DNA of 64,000 bases from Epichloe hybrida (Eukaryota; Ascomycota; Sordariomycetes; Hypocreales; Clavicipitaceae). Below the pieces are notes generated by a model. It saw only the letters and a program-made list of their open reading frames with translations, was not told where the DNA came from and did not search any database. Made by a program: the position numbers and the translations under genes. Within the stretch, counting starts at the first letter, position 1. Each line of letters starts with the position of its first letter. Shown here one piece after another: positions 40,980 to 52,663 of the stretch. Where the stretch lies: assembly GCA_019022495.1 (NCBI GenBank), contig JAFEKR010000020.1:558001-622000 (forward strand), given 5' to 3'.

Positions 40980-42389
40980 TTATTCCTTCCCTCTCCGTCG
41001 CATCTTTCTGACAAATAAATGGAACGAGGTACCGGGGTAGTATGCACGCTGCTTAGTTCAGCAATGGGTACGGAGTAGATCCGCGTCATCTCTGCTTGCC
41101 ACGGCCAACAGGGGGCGAGATAGAGGGGTCCGGGGGGGGGGGAGCAGCCCAGGAAGCCCCTTGTTCATCATTCACATCATCATCCACTTGCCAAGCACGC
41201 CGGCCACACACAAGGATTTGCTCTCCTGCGCTTTTTGAAATGAGCGTTCCTCCCCTCGCCACCTCGCCAGCATTCATGTGAATCTGTCAGCCAGTGCTTC
41301 CGACGCCCTCCGTAGATATTGAATTTATCAGATGAAAGCTTCCTTCGTCTCCCAACCTGCAGATTCCGCGTCTCCGCGTCTCTCAGCCCAACGGTCCGTC
41401 TACTTCGTCCGCTCGTTCCAACCCATGTCCAAACTAAATGTCATCTCCCCTCACAATGTTCACATTTCCATACAAAGTACGGAGCAAACGACCAGTTTGA
41501 CGCGGCTGGGTTTTTTTTTGTTTTTTTTTGTTTTTAAAAACGACCCCTAGCAACACTGCGCCAAACCCCTGCCCTGCACGTGGCTGCCCATTCAGCCGCG
41601 TTGCCAAAAATATCATGGACCATGCAGCGCAGCACCCAATGTCTGATCCTTGGTTTACTTTTTGTGTTTGGGCCAAGATGCGCGGCCTGGGGGAGGACAG
41701 GCGGGTGCTGCGGTGCTTAGCTGGCTAAGCATGGAGAAGGATGAGAAGCACTTTTTTTTCTGAGAAAGAAGAAAGGTTGTCATGGGTTGGTTGTACGGGA
41801 CTATAATGTTGATTCTGTAATAGGTCTGAAGTTATCGAGACGTGGGTGGAGACACCAAGATGGAAAAAGATGGAAAAGATCGGAAAAGTTCACGTAGGAT
41901 GCCTCGAACGTTGGCCTTTGAAAAATTGGTGAATTTGATTTGACCCATGATACCTACTCCTTACAATCATCTATATTATAGAAGACTTGCTTCAGACCAG
42001 AGACGAATATTTCCTATCCTCTCTACAGACCTGCGTCAACCTCATGCCCACTTCGCTCCCTTAGCTTTTCCTTGATGCTTTCGTGCAAGACATGATCCCC
42101 AACTCCGAGACGCCAATGCGATGCAATTGACCGGGATGGCTTGCATACATAACATGACCCAGGCTTGTTTTCGTCGCCTTGGACCCCATCCTTGCACAAC
42201 AACAAATGATGACATGTTCCCGGTGATATATCAAGTGTCTGTGGGAGTGATGGGTGGGAACGTTGTCTTCTCATTTGCCGAGTTTGGTTTTTTTTTCTTT
42301 TGTCTCCCAAGCAGCTTCATTTTCTTCGAATTATCAAGTTCCTTGCACCGTGTTATGAGACGGAGTTTCGTCGTCCATATTTTGTGTTT

Positions 42390-44036
42390 TCAATTGTATG
42401 TACGGGACAAGTTGCGGAGATACCAGTCGACAAGCTTGCGTCCAACCTTGGCTTCCGAAATGTGAATCAGATCCTGCGTCACAAGTATTAGTCAACATGT
42501 TGTGGTTGATGGGTTGATGGATTGAGACGGGGCAACAGGGCAACGGGGCCACATACTCCTTGCAAGGCATAGTCAAGTTCGCTGACATTGACCAGTTCGC
42601 CATCGAGAAGACCTTGGTCTTGGTATCGCAGCTGCTTGGTACGCTGCTTGGTCACCAGGAGCCAGGATCGCAGCTCCTCGGGCTTGACCTCGAGGAAGCC
42701 AGCCAGCTTGCTCAGGTCCATGCTAGTATAGAGTCTCAGGTATGACTTGATGGTAGGGCTCCACATGTTGGTCTTGACTTCGTCCATGAACACGGAGAGG
42801 TGGTGCTCCATGGGGTCAATGTTGGACTCGGGGTTGTCAAAATCCGGAGGCGTTGGGGTGATGAACTTGGGGCAGGCAGTTCGGAAGAGCTCCTCGAAGA
42901 TGGGCAGTGATTCTGGGCCGCCACGCTGCAGCCTGAGCAGCTGGTCGCCGTACTTCTCACGAAGGGCGCTGTGGATGGTGTCATCCAATCGCGTGGGCTG
43001 GAAGGCCACGCAAATGGCGATCAGAGCATACATCTGCTCGTTCTTCTTGGTGATGGAATCGTACTGCGCATTCTTTTGGAAGTTCTTGGTCCTCGACACG
43101 TAGATGAGGATGTGGCTGAACATGCGAATGGCATCGGCGTAGCGGTGCATCATCATGTAGGAGAATCCTACGTAGTAGTACGTGGTGAAGTGGGCCGCCA
43201 TGACACGCGCAAACATGGCCTTCTTGTTAAGTTCAATGTCGTCGAGCGTCTTGAGGGCCAGGCTGAAGTCTCCCAGCAGGCAGTGCACTCGGAGCAGACC
43301 AATGATGGAGAAGTAGCCCAGCATCTTATACAGGTTCTTCGACCCATACTCGCCAGCGACAGCTGCAGGGTCCTCGTTTCTCTTCATGGCAGCAAGCTGC
43401 TCGGTGATCTGGGATCGCTGGATCAGCGAGTACAGGACGTTGAGAACGCTGTACGAGCCCCATGTGTTGGGGTTCTCCCGTAGGATCTGAATCTCTTCCT
43501 CGTTAGATGCCTGACGAGCAATTCGCAGTCGATATGATGAGAACGAGTTGAACTGGTAGATGAATTCATCAATGACATCCCAGGCCCAGTAGTACTAGAC
43601 AGTGATGAAACGAGTTAGCTTTCGTTCAATCTCTGGACACATGACTTCCCCCTATCATTTTCTGAATCGGTCTTTTCGCCCCTATTCCTCCATATACTCT
43701 ATAAAATCGGAAAAGATGAGGCACCAACCGAAGGAGGCTCCAGATCCACTGGTCCCTCTGAGTTCAAGATGAAGTGAAACAAGCTGCAGTAAGAGTCGTA
43801 GCTCTGGAACTTGACTTCCAGCGGTGCTGAAAGTCAAGAGGCTGGGCAGCCTGGACGAGGCGGGCCTGAATGTCGTCGGTTTGTTGCGCCATGGTCAGTG
43901 ATGTCGTCTGGCTGAGCTCATCTCCGTCCTCGTATCGGACTTGCTCTTTGTAGTCGGCTACCAGGGCTTCCTCCTCGACATCGCTGTCATCATCAATCGC
44001 GCGGGCCGGAGCCACGCCATTCTGGTACGTCGACAT
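42390..44036 (-). CDS. eif3l: translation initiation factor eIF3 subunit l, with an apparent 1-nt deletion
   Basis: Component of the eIF3 complex. It starts MSTYQNGVAPARAIDDDSDV at 44036 and reads to DDIQARLVQAAQPLDFQ. The expected continuation (A)PLEVKFQSYDSYCSLFHFIL is in another frame, one base short at TTTCAGCACC (about 43820). Next come NSEGPVDLEPPS, an intron (donor GTTGGT, acceptor GTCTAG), YYWAWDVIDEFIYQFNSFSS, and one long exon. That exon carries QRSQITEQLAAMKRNEDPAA, RVMAAHFTTYYYVGFSYMMM and the PCI-type region (KSYLRLYTSMDLSKLAGFLE). A last intron (about 42502-42557) joins LDYALQG to DLIHISEAKVGRKLVDWYLR, and the protein ends RTYN at the TGA in 42390-42392. No GT..AG intron restores the frame at 43820, so this is an assembly indel or a real lesion. 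Divergent from EFL1. Confidence 0.9.
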
Positions 44037-44881
44037 TTTGGGTGGTTCGCGTCGCTCGTCTTGGTCGTCGTCGTCGTTCGTCTCGTGAGGAGTCGAAGGC
44101 ACAGGAGTGAGGGGCACAAGGGACCAACCGAAATTTTGCGCTTAGGCTGAGGGGCTTGAGAAGCTCTCGCGGAATTTTCGTGCTGTTAGGGCTTGTGGTG
44201 CAGATATGCGTCTATCGCAAAATTGATGCGGGCTTTGTGCATATCGCTTGCAAGTACTCCGTACCGAGCACCTAGTAATCGAAGCGGGGCAGCATACGTA
44301 AAGATGTCATGGGCCATGGGTAAAGCGAGGGACAGCGGCAACGGCAATGAGAGCGAGGGAGTGACGAGGGGAAACAATTTGAGCTTCGCTGTAAGCAATC
44401 TCCCCATTATGATCCTTCACCCAAGAGATGCATCTCGCTATCTTAACTCATCATCGCTCATCATCAAATTTCCATTCTAGTCACTCTCCTGTTATTGGCA
44501 TGGCCCATCGTCTTGCCAAAGGACCCAGAGGCGTCACAGACTTGTGGAGCAAAACTTGGATTGGAGGAGTCACACACCATGGTCCAATCAGGCCGAGCCT
44601 GTGAGCACAACCATCAAAAAGAGAAAGAAAAACAGCTCTGCTGAGAAAATCCCCAAAGGGCTTCGCACAAAAAAAAATCAGCAGAGAAAGACGTGATATA
44701 ATCCAAGACTGTTACACTGCGCATCAAGTGAGCTGCGGAGGTCTGCTTCTGAGGTCCCAGCTTCACTCTCACACAGAGTCAACGCCGCACAAACCTTTCT
44801 CGTGACTTTTAACCTTGAAAAGATCAGGAAAGCCTTCGTGTAAGGCTCCCAGGTAGCTCAGACAAGTGAACTGTGTTCATC
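44037..44881. promoter_or_regulatory. shared divergent promoter, eIF3l and EFL1
   Basis: 845 bp between start codons. The word TACTCCGTA lies at 44255-44263. No coding signal. Confidence 0.4.
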
Positions 44882-47800
44882 ATGCCTGTTGTAACAGCAG
44901 AGAAGCTGGCAAGCCTGCAAAGGCAATCTGGCGACATAAGAAACGTATGCCCAGCATGTCAATCCCACCTCGGCGGAAATGATGACTGACCGCGGACTAC
45001 AGATATGTATTCTAGCTCACGTCGATCATGGGAAAACATCACTCACAGATGCTCTTCTTGCTACAAATGGCATTATTTCACCCAAGCTCGCCGGCAAGAT
45101 TCGGTATCTCGACTCCCGCCCTGACGAACAACTAAGAGGCATCACCATGGAATCGTCAGCCATCTCACTATACTTCTCCATGCTCAGACGGTCCGCGCCA
45201 GAGGCAGCTCCCAAACCAAAGGAGTACCTCATCAACCTGATTGACTCACCAGGACACATTGACTTCAGCAGCGAGGTGTCGACAGCCTCGCGGCTCTGCG
45301 ACGGAGCCGTTGTGCTCGTCGATGCCGTCGAAGGCGTCTGCAGCCAAACCGTGACGGTTTTACGGCAAACATGGACCGAAAAGCTGAAGCCCCTGCTCGT
45401 CATCAACAAGATGGACCGCTTGGTAACAGAGCTGAAGATGACTCCCGCCGAGGCCTACGTTCATTTGAGCAAATTGCTCGAGCAAGTCAATGCCGTGCTG
45501 GGTAGTTTCTTCCAAGGCGAACGAATGGAAGAGGACCTCAATTGGAGAGAGAAGATGGAGGAGCGAGTCAACGCAGCAGCTGCTGCTAAAGCCTCTGTAG
45601 ATGACGACTTTTCAGACGCTGGCGAGCTACAATTTGAGGAGCGGGACGATGAAGATATTTACTTTTCTCCGGAGAAGAACAACGTCATCTTTAGCAGTGC
45701 CATTGACGGTTGGGCATTCACATGTCGCCAGTTTTCCAGTTTATACGAGAAGAAACTAGGCATCAAGCGTGGGCTAATGGAAAAGGTTCTATGGGGAAAT
45801 TTTTATTTGGATCCCAAGACGAAAAAGGTTCTCGGGCCAAAACACCTCAAGGGCCGAAATCTTAAGCCCATGTTCGTCCAGCTAGTCCTGGAACCCGTGT
45901 GGACGGTATATCAGGCAACCTGTGGCGGGGGCAACGGCAACGGCGATTCCGTAATGTTGGAAAAGGTCACCAAATCCTTGAATATCTCTATACCGCCTCA
46001 TGTTGTTAGAGCGCGTGATCCGCGACTCCTTCTGACAACCGTATTCGCATCTTGGCTGCCCCTCTCCACGGCGCTGTTGGTATCCGTCATTGAATCCCTC
46101 CCATCACCACCTGCTGCTCAAGCCGAGCGAATCCCCGATCTCGTTGAACGATCTCCCGGATCCGAAGCTGTGGATCAGGCCATCAAAGAGGCCATGGTCA
46201 CGTTCAAGCATGAGAAAACAGACCCTGTAGTCGCCTATGTCAGCAAAATGGTGTCGGTCCCGGAGAGCGAACTGCCCGAGAACAAGAGAAAGCCTGGCGG
46301 TCAGATGAGCGGGGAAGAGGCTCGTGAGCTTGCTCGTAAGAAACGAGCTGAAGTTTCCAAGGCGACCCAGCACGCAAGCGAGAATGCCATGGGCAGTATC
46401 ACAGAGGCGCTGGATAACGCTCACATCGAGGATCTCAACAACACGGAACAGGAGGACCAGAAAGCGGATCCTGAACATTTGATAGGATTTGCACGCATCT
46501 ACTCTGGAACGCTTTCAGTCGGCGACAAACTCTACGTCATCCCGCCCAAGTGGTCACCTGCTGATCCCACCGCAGACCCCCAGCCACAAGAAGTGACAGT
46601 TTCCGCCCTATACATGCTCATGGGCCGAAACCTTGAGTCCCTGGATTCGGTTCCCGCCGGTGTGGTGTTCGGCATCGGGGGCCTCGAAGGCAAATCACTC
46701 AAATCCGGGACTCTATGTAGCAAGATCGATGGTGCTGTCAACTTGGCGGGCGTCAGCATGGCTGGGAAACCCATTGTCCGCGTTGCCTTGGAGCCAGTCA
46801 ACCCGGCTGATCTCGACAAAATGATCCGTGGTCTCGAACTACTAGTTCAGAGCGACCCGTGCGCAGAATACGAACAGTTTGGAAGCGGTGAGCATGTGCT
46901 GCTCACGGCAGGTGAGTTGCATCTAGAGAGGTGTCTCACGGACCTCAAGGAAAGATTTGCAAGGTGTGATATCCAGGCCGGTGCACCCATCGTCCCGTAC
47001 AGAGAGACCATTGTCAGGGCAGAGGAGATGCGTCCTCCTGCGAACAAGGAGCTCGGCAGAGGTGCGGTCATGGGGACGACAAGTTCAAAACAAGTCACCA
47101 TGTCATTGCGTCTTCGTCCATTACCGTCTAACGTCACGGATTTCTTGCTCAAACACGGCGGCGATGCGATCAAGCATCTCTACACGGAGACTAGAAGCGC
47201 TGAGTCGGGAGACGAGCAGGAACAAGTAGATGGAGCGAACAGCATCGCTCCCGATACCATGGTCACCGCAGCCCACGCACTTTCTGTCGATGAGCTTAAG
47301 AAGCAGCTGAAGAGGCAGTTGGAGACCGGCAAAGGTCGCGACGTGTGGAAAAACCTCATCGATCATATCGCTGGCTTTGGTCCTAGAAGAACAGGTCCCA
47401 ACTTGCTCATCGATGCTACGAAAGGCGGCATACTCGCAAAAGTCTTTGGTCCCAACAAAGACAGCGACACGACAGCTCCACGTGCTGGCGAGACTCTCCA
47501 CCCAAGCCACCTAGCAGACAAGATCGCACATGCCTTCCAACTGGCCATGGCCCAAGGGCCGCTCTGCCATGAGCCAGTACAAGGCGTCGCGGTATTCATC
47601 GAAGACATCACGCTCGACCTCACTGAGGATGGCACACCGGCCCCTGACAAGCTCAGCCGACTTACCAGCGAGATTATCAAAACCTTCCAGGCCTCCCTGC
47701 GATCAGCCTTCCTCGACTGGTCTCCTCGCCTCATGCTCGCCATGTACAGCGTTGAGATTCAAGCGTCCACCGAGGTCCTCGGCCGCGTCTACGACGTCCT

Positions 47801-48152
47801 CACCCGTCGTCGCGGACGAGTAGTCGCTGAAACAATGAAAGAAGGCACGCCCTTCTTCACCATCCAAGCAGTGCTCCCTGTTGCCGAGAGTTTCGGGTTT
47901 GCCGACGAAATGCGCAAGAGAACCAGCGGTGCGGCACAGCCTCAGCTGGTGTTTGCTGGATTCGAAATCCTCGACGAGGATCCATTCTGGGTGCCCTTCA
48001 CGGAAGACGACTTGGAAGATCTGGGCGAGCTGGCGGACAAGGAAAATGTGGCCAAGAGGTACATGGATGGCGTGAGGAGGAAGAAGGGCTTGTTGGTGGA
48101 AGGCAGAAATGTGGCTACCAATGCAGAAAAACAGAGGACCTTGAAGCGGTGA
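44882..48152 (+). CDS. EFL1: elongation factor-like GTPase 1 (60S subunit maturation)
   Basis: An EF-2-like GTPase that, with the SBDS partner, releases the anti-association factor eIF6/Tif6 from late cytoplasmic pre-60S subunits. Exon 1 (44882-44944) encodes MPVVTAEKLASLQRQSGDIR plus N. A 58-nt intron follows and exon 2 runs 45003-48152, giving 1070 aa, close to yeast Ria1/Efl1. G motifs: HVDHGKTSLTDALL (G1), RGITMESSAISL (G2), LIDSPGHIDFSSEVS (G3) and VINKMDRL (G4). An EFL1-type insertion rich in acidic and Ala residues follows (SDDDFSDAGELQFEERDDED region). Domain II has GTLSVGDKLYVI; domains IV-V end with MYSVEIQASTEVLGRVYDVL and GRVVAETMKEGTPFFTIQAV. The frame-open Met at 44979 lies inside the intron, so the upstream ATG is preferred. 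Confidence 0.95.
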
Positions 48153-50720
48153 TTTAGTGCGGCGGAACCAGATATGCAACAGATTCCGAATTGAGCTGAC
48201 CGGGGCATGAATGAATGACGGCGATGACTTGCCTGTGTACATACATGTGTAGTTGAATCGGTGTTATCGCCCAGGTTTCCGGTTCCGTCTCCACCTGCAA
48301 GCGTCGGTGACGAGACCAAGATTCAAACACACGGGCCAGGCGAGGCAGACGATTTGTACGGGCCATTTTTTTTATTTTTTTTTATTTTTTTTTTATTTTT
48401 TTTCGTGGGGAGAGCAAGCATAGACGTGTTCAGAGGTGACATTTCTCGCATGCATGTAGGTTGACTACGGAGTGCATACATATGTACACTTGGAGGTTTG
48501 GGTAACAGTGCCTCGCGCGGAGGAGGACGCCGATGCCAGAAGTGCGCGGGACATGATGATGTCGCGGGCCGTCAATTGTAAAAGGGGGAAGGAGAAGCCG
48601 GACTGGACTCAATTTTCCGGCTTGCGAAGTTGGGGTTGGATGGACAGCCTCGCCCCGAAGGTTCGCCGATCTCGGCCGGAAGCCTCCGTGGTTGGTCAAA
48701 ACTGGTGATGGAAACCCGCCTTTTGCCAAGGACACACGAACACACAATTTGAGCGATTTATTTTGACAACGTGTTGGTTCGCCTTGTGATCTTGGGACAC
48801 TCACTTACTCACTCGCCCCAACAGACTTTGGATACTGCGGAAAAAATCAAACTTGTGGAAAAAAACAGGCCCCCGTCTAGTCCGTACTTCTCCCACATTT
48901 TCCTTAGCACACCGTGCAGTGTGCATCGTCAGGACCCATTCCATAGCAATGCGACGTGGACGTGGACGTGGACGTGGACTTGATGCATCCTTGGATGGGC
49001 GACGTCTCCATCTGATTTAGTTGGGCGTGCGTACGGACCATTCCTGTCAGTCAGTCATTGGACCGGAGCCGGCTCCGCGGACTCAATCCAGTTACGGGCA
49101 AGACCTTGGCGAAGAACTTACATAGGGGCGACATTGGGCACCACAGCGGATCAAGGTTTTGACGTGGATGGCTCTGCTATTTTATTAGTTGCTCTGCCAG
49201 CTCCACATCATCACCCGCTTGGCCGTGTCCAATTATGCGGATGAAGACTGTGAATTTTTGCTCCGCCTTGCATGGATGGTATGTACATGTACATGGTGGC
49301 AAGATGGAGAGGCTGGGATACAGTAATGGACATGTAGGCCGGGATAGGCCAGGGACGCACAAAGATAATCTCTGAGCGACAAACTCAATGGCCTCATGCT
49401 GGGGTTGAGTCGAGACCTTGAATGAAACACCCAGCCAATAAGGTTACTCCGTAAATTGACAGCCTCCCCCCCCCTGGTCAGCCGATGGCCTAGTTTGTCG
49501 TCAAGACGTTTTTTTTTTAGCGTTGATGTTGGTGGCTTTCCTCTGCTCAGTCCCAAGACGGTATTCCTGGCGCTACATAGCTCGTAGTCCACTTTTTTTT
49601 TTTTTGGTTCTTTTTTTTTTTTGAATTGACAAGCCCAAGAAAGAGTGACATGTGATGTCTTGGCAGGATGCATGGACGTTGAAGAAGTGTCCCAATCTGT
49701 TGATGTCGTGCATTGCTTTCGGGATCGGTCCAAACGCGCTTTTCACGTGTCATCATCCTCGCAAATCGGATGTAATGCCATTTGGGTTGATACATGTATG
49801 TTTCGCCTCCTTGCTATCTCGTATTGCCAATCTAACGTGTACATATGGTGTGTTCCTGACAACGGTGCCGCTAACATGCGTCGAAATGATGCCATCCAAG
49901 AGCAATAAACAAGAGCCGGTTCTCACCGTCCACTCTAACCCCATTGTGTTTCTTTTCTAATTGGGGATGGAGTCCAGATCTCGGCTGTCGTCGTCCATCC
50001 ATTCCATCCCATCCCATCCCATCCCATCCCTCCCTGTCCCTGTCTGTCAGGTCTGTCAAGTTGTTCGGTGCTTTGGCCCTTGGCTCCAATTCTGGGGCAG
50101 GTGCGGATCCTCGCACTTGCCAGACCGGTACCGCTGCGGGTCGACGCATGCAACTGGGGACGCATCACTCGAGACATGACAGCTGGGGAAAGCTGGCAAC
50201 ATGACCCCCCCAGTCGAGCTGCTCCAGATGCCAACTCGGGCTGTTTATTGGCTTCGCAGGTACGGAGCACATCACAGGGGATCCAGCATCCAGCCGCATC
50301 CAGCCGCCAACGAGCAACACGCCCACCATTTCCACCCCCCCCGACTGGTGGAGCTGGGCCCTCGAGTTGGTGGTTGCTTTTTTTTTGCTCGGCTGTCGGG
50401 TTCGTCGCCCTTGTGATAATGCCTTACATGTACGGATTATGTACGACGGAGTACTCCGTGCTTGGGGGTAGATATACTGGACGACAAGCCTCGACCTCTG
50501 CCCTCTGCCTCTGCTCTCCACGTCCATCTTCTTCCGGTGTTTCCTCTCGTTTCTATAAATCTGCCCGGACCAGTCCGCCCCATCCCCCTTCGTGTCGAAG
50601 AAGAAAAAAAAACAAAAAAAAAAAAAACACCGAGGTTCGGCTCGAATCCGTCGTACTGCCGGGTGTCAATTTCAGTCCGGTCTTGCAACATTTAATCCCG
50701 CGCGCCATCGCAGACTTACC
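48153..50720. other. 2.6-kb intergenic region, no gene recognised
   Basis: It contains T-tract clusters (48367-48402 and 49508-49520), GACGTG repeats (about 48954-48977), a CATCC-rich tandem array CCATCCCAT (about 50001-50030) and several TACATGTA-type palindromes. An inverted CGGAGTACTCCG lies at 50447-50458. Confidence 0.4.
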
Positions 50721-51185
50721 ATGCCATCTGTCAAAGATTGGGCCTCATCTCTCGCAAATTTCAACTCTAGGGAGTCTTCCTGTCGTCGACGAGCTTCGAT
50801 TGCCGATTCATACATTCGGCGCATCTCCGAAACATCCATATCCAACATGGACGTCAACGACAGCGAAAGAACACTGGTCGGTTCTCTGGAAGTCGAGGAC
50901 ATGCATTCCTTCGGCGTGGACCGGGAGCAGCGACGACGACAGCTATCCGCATCGTCGGCCACTTCCCGGAAGCAGGGGCAGGAGATGGAGAAGGACAACA
51001 CGAAAGATCGGACATCTATCGAGCGTCGCGTCGACTACTGCGTTGTCGAGGATGATCGATACGCCCTGCAGCTCGGCAATTATACTGGGATTTGGGCCGG
51101 AAACACCTGCGGCTCGGTACCCCAGACGAGGAGCCGATATTTCGGGGATCATATTCATCAGAGTGCTTACAATAGCAAAGCTTGA
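50721..51185 (+). CDS. small hypothetical protein
   Basis: An ATG-started frame of 154 residues beginning MPSVKDWASSLANFNSRESS, with a Ser/Arg-rich N-terminal half and an acidic/polar middle (MDVNDSERTLVGSLEVEDMH). It ends HIHQSAYNSKA. The upstream sequence has a pyrimidine-rich stretch like a fungal promoter. There is no signal peptide, membrane span or known domain. A real gene is more likely than not because the start is well placed and codon use is balanced, but it could be a chance frame. Confidence 0.45.
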   Translation: MPSVKDWASSLANFNSRESSCRRRASIADSYIRRISETSISNMDVNDSERTLVGSLEVEDMHSFGVDREQRRRQLSASSATSRKQGQEMEKDNTKDRTSIERRVDYCVVEDDRYALQLGNYTGIWAGNTCGSVPQTRSRYFGDHIHQSAYNSKA

Positions 51186-52663
51186 TTTTCAACCCGGAGG
51201 GCCATCCGGAGGGCCATCCGGAGGGAGGGCGGGTTTTTCTTCTTTTTTAGGGAGGGGGGAGGGCATTGCATAGCTTGTGTAGAGGGCATGGTTGAAGGAT
51301 TCGGTGTTCAGCTGCAATATCAACTTGTACTAGGGAAAGGGGTTTCTGGCTTGATCTGGTTCAAGGTTCCATCCATCAGGCGCATCTTGTTTGCATGTCT
51401 ACATTTCATTCTGCATGTCTGTTTCGCCTTTAGCACGGCTACAGCTAGGGGCGTGGCGCCAAAACGCCTCACATTGAGTATTACTTGGCTGGTTTCAAGT
51501 GATTCGGGATTACCAGTCCGTTTAGACGGAGAATATTAATTGACACGGTCTGCTGGGAGAGCTTGCTGTTAAGACTAGTGATGGGACATGCTTTCTACTG
51601 AGCAAAGTCACGCCTCCCTCTTGTGACGAATGAATACATCGACAGACAATGACGTGATTTTTCAGCGTCACAAGCATGGCACACTTGCAACGCATACTTT
51701 GTGCCTCGAAAGCGACGATTCTTCTCCAGGGTAGCGGACGGCTTATCGTCGTTATATACCTGATCAAAAGGATCTTGTACTTTGTGCATAGTTTCTCCTC
51801 GATCGCAGAACGTTGCCAATTCTCTTGACATCCCCGTCCTGAATCCTGATTGTGCACGTCACCCACCTCCTGATAATAACGAGCACAGGTTGCTCGGAGT
51901 CGGAAGTTGGACGCGCAGTCAGAGCGCGACGAGGTCCGGAGTACGTACGGAGCCCACAGCGACTTTAATCCTCCCAACCCCACTTTTACTTGCGCCCGAG
52001 GGGCCCGACGGCGCCTTCTCGCCTGCCGCGAACCAATCCCACCAGCACAAACGGGGCTCGGGGATCTCAGGGACCAGCCAAAAGGCCAACTTATCTGCTC
52101 CGTACTCTCCGGTAGGTAGATACCCAAGGGCTGGAAGCCAGACTCTCCGAAAGCGCGCGACGCTTTTCGCCCCCCCCCCCCCCGCGTCACGCACTTTTTA
52201 CCTTGACAACGCGTCCGGATGGAGGAACAGATCAATCGCCATCCATGAGAAGGCCGAGTCTTCACTCCGGAATTCTTTACCCATCATACCATCATTAGAT
52301 TTGGTTTTATTCTTGGGCAGTTTTCTTTCGCGCATCGCCACTCTCACGGCAGATAGCCTCCCTCGAGACGAAAACGCCCTTTTTTTTTTGTTCCCCGCCG
52401 CGGTCGCTGGTCGTCCACTCACTTTAACTCACAAGACAACTGGACACAGACTCTTTCGTTGGAGCGGAGCGGAGCGCCACCCGTTTTAGATTGGTCCCTT
52501 GGGGTTTTCTTTCTTTCTTTTTTTCTTTCTTGCGAGAATACGTTCTTGGATTCTTTCTTCCCCGTCATTTTCACGCGGGCTATACGAGAAGTCAACCCCC
52601 CCTTTTTTTCATCGGATAATAGGGAAAACGCATTCCTCCTCACCCTGAGGTATCCGTGTCGCC
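51186..52663. other. intergenic, includes DOT1 promoter
   Basis: GGGCCATCCGGA is repeated at about 51200-51226. A C13 run at about 52171-52183 and many pyrimidine-rich runs precede the DOT1 ATG. No gene recognised. Confidence 0.4.

Larger units (their letters stand above)
37484..42389. other. 4.9-kb gene-free stretch
   Basis: No open frame shows family features, intron continuity or convincing codon use. Many simple repeats occur: GCGATGCGAGGCGAGGCG (about 38030-38058), GGGATGATG (about 38358-38380), a (CGG)8 run, a (GTCACA)6.5 array, CACCAGGAG units (about 40359-40384) and CAACTCAT units (about 40457-40485). Promoters of the stress-protein gene (left end) and the 3' end of eIF3l (right end) are included. 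A non-coding RNA cannot be excluded. Confidence 0.45.

Noticed and set aside
44979..45002. Met at 44979 as the EFL1 start
   Set aside because: It lies in a GT..AG intron (44945-45002). The spliced upstream exon from ATG 44882 leads in frame into ICILAHVDHGKT.
51522..52489. Overlapping open frames on both strands upstream of DOT1
   Set aside because: No domain, poor composition, and they overlap promoter-like pyrimidine tracts and homopolymers.
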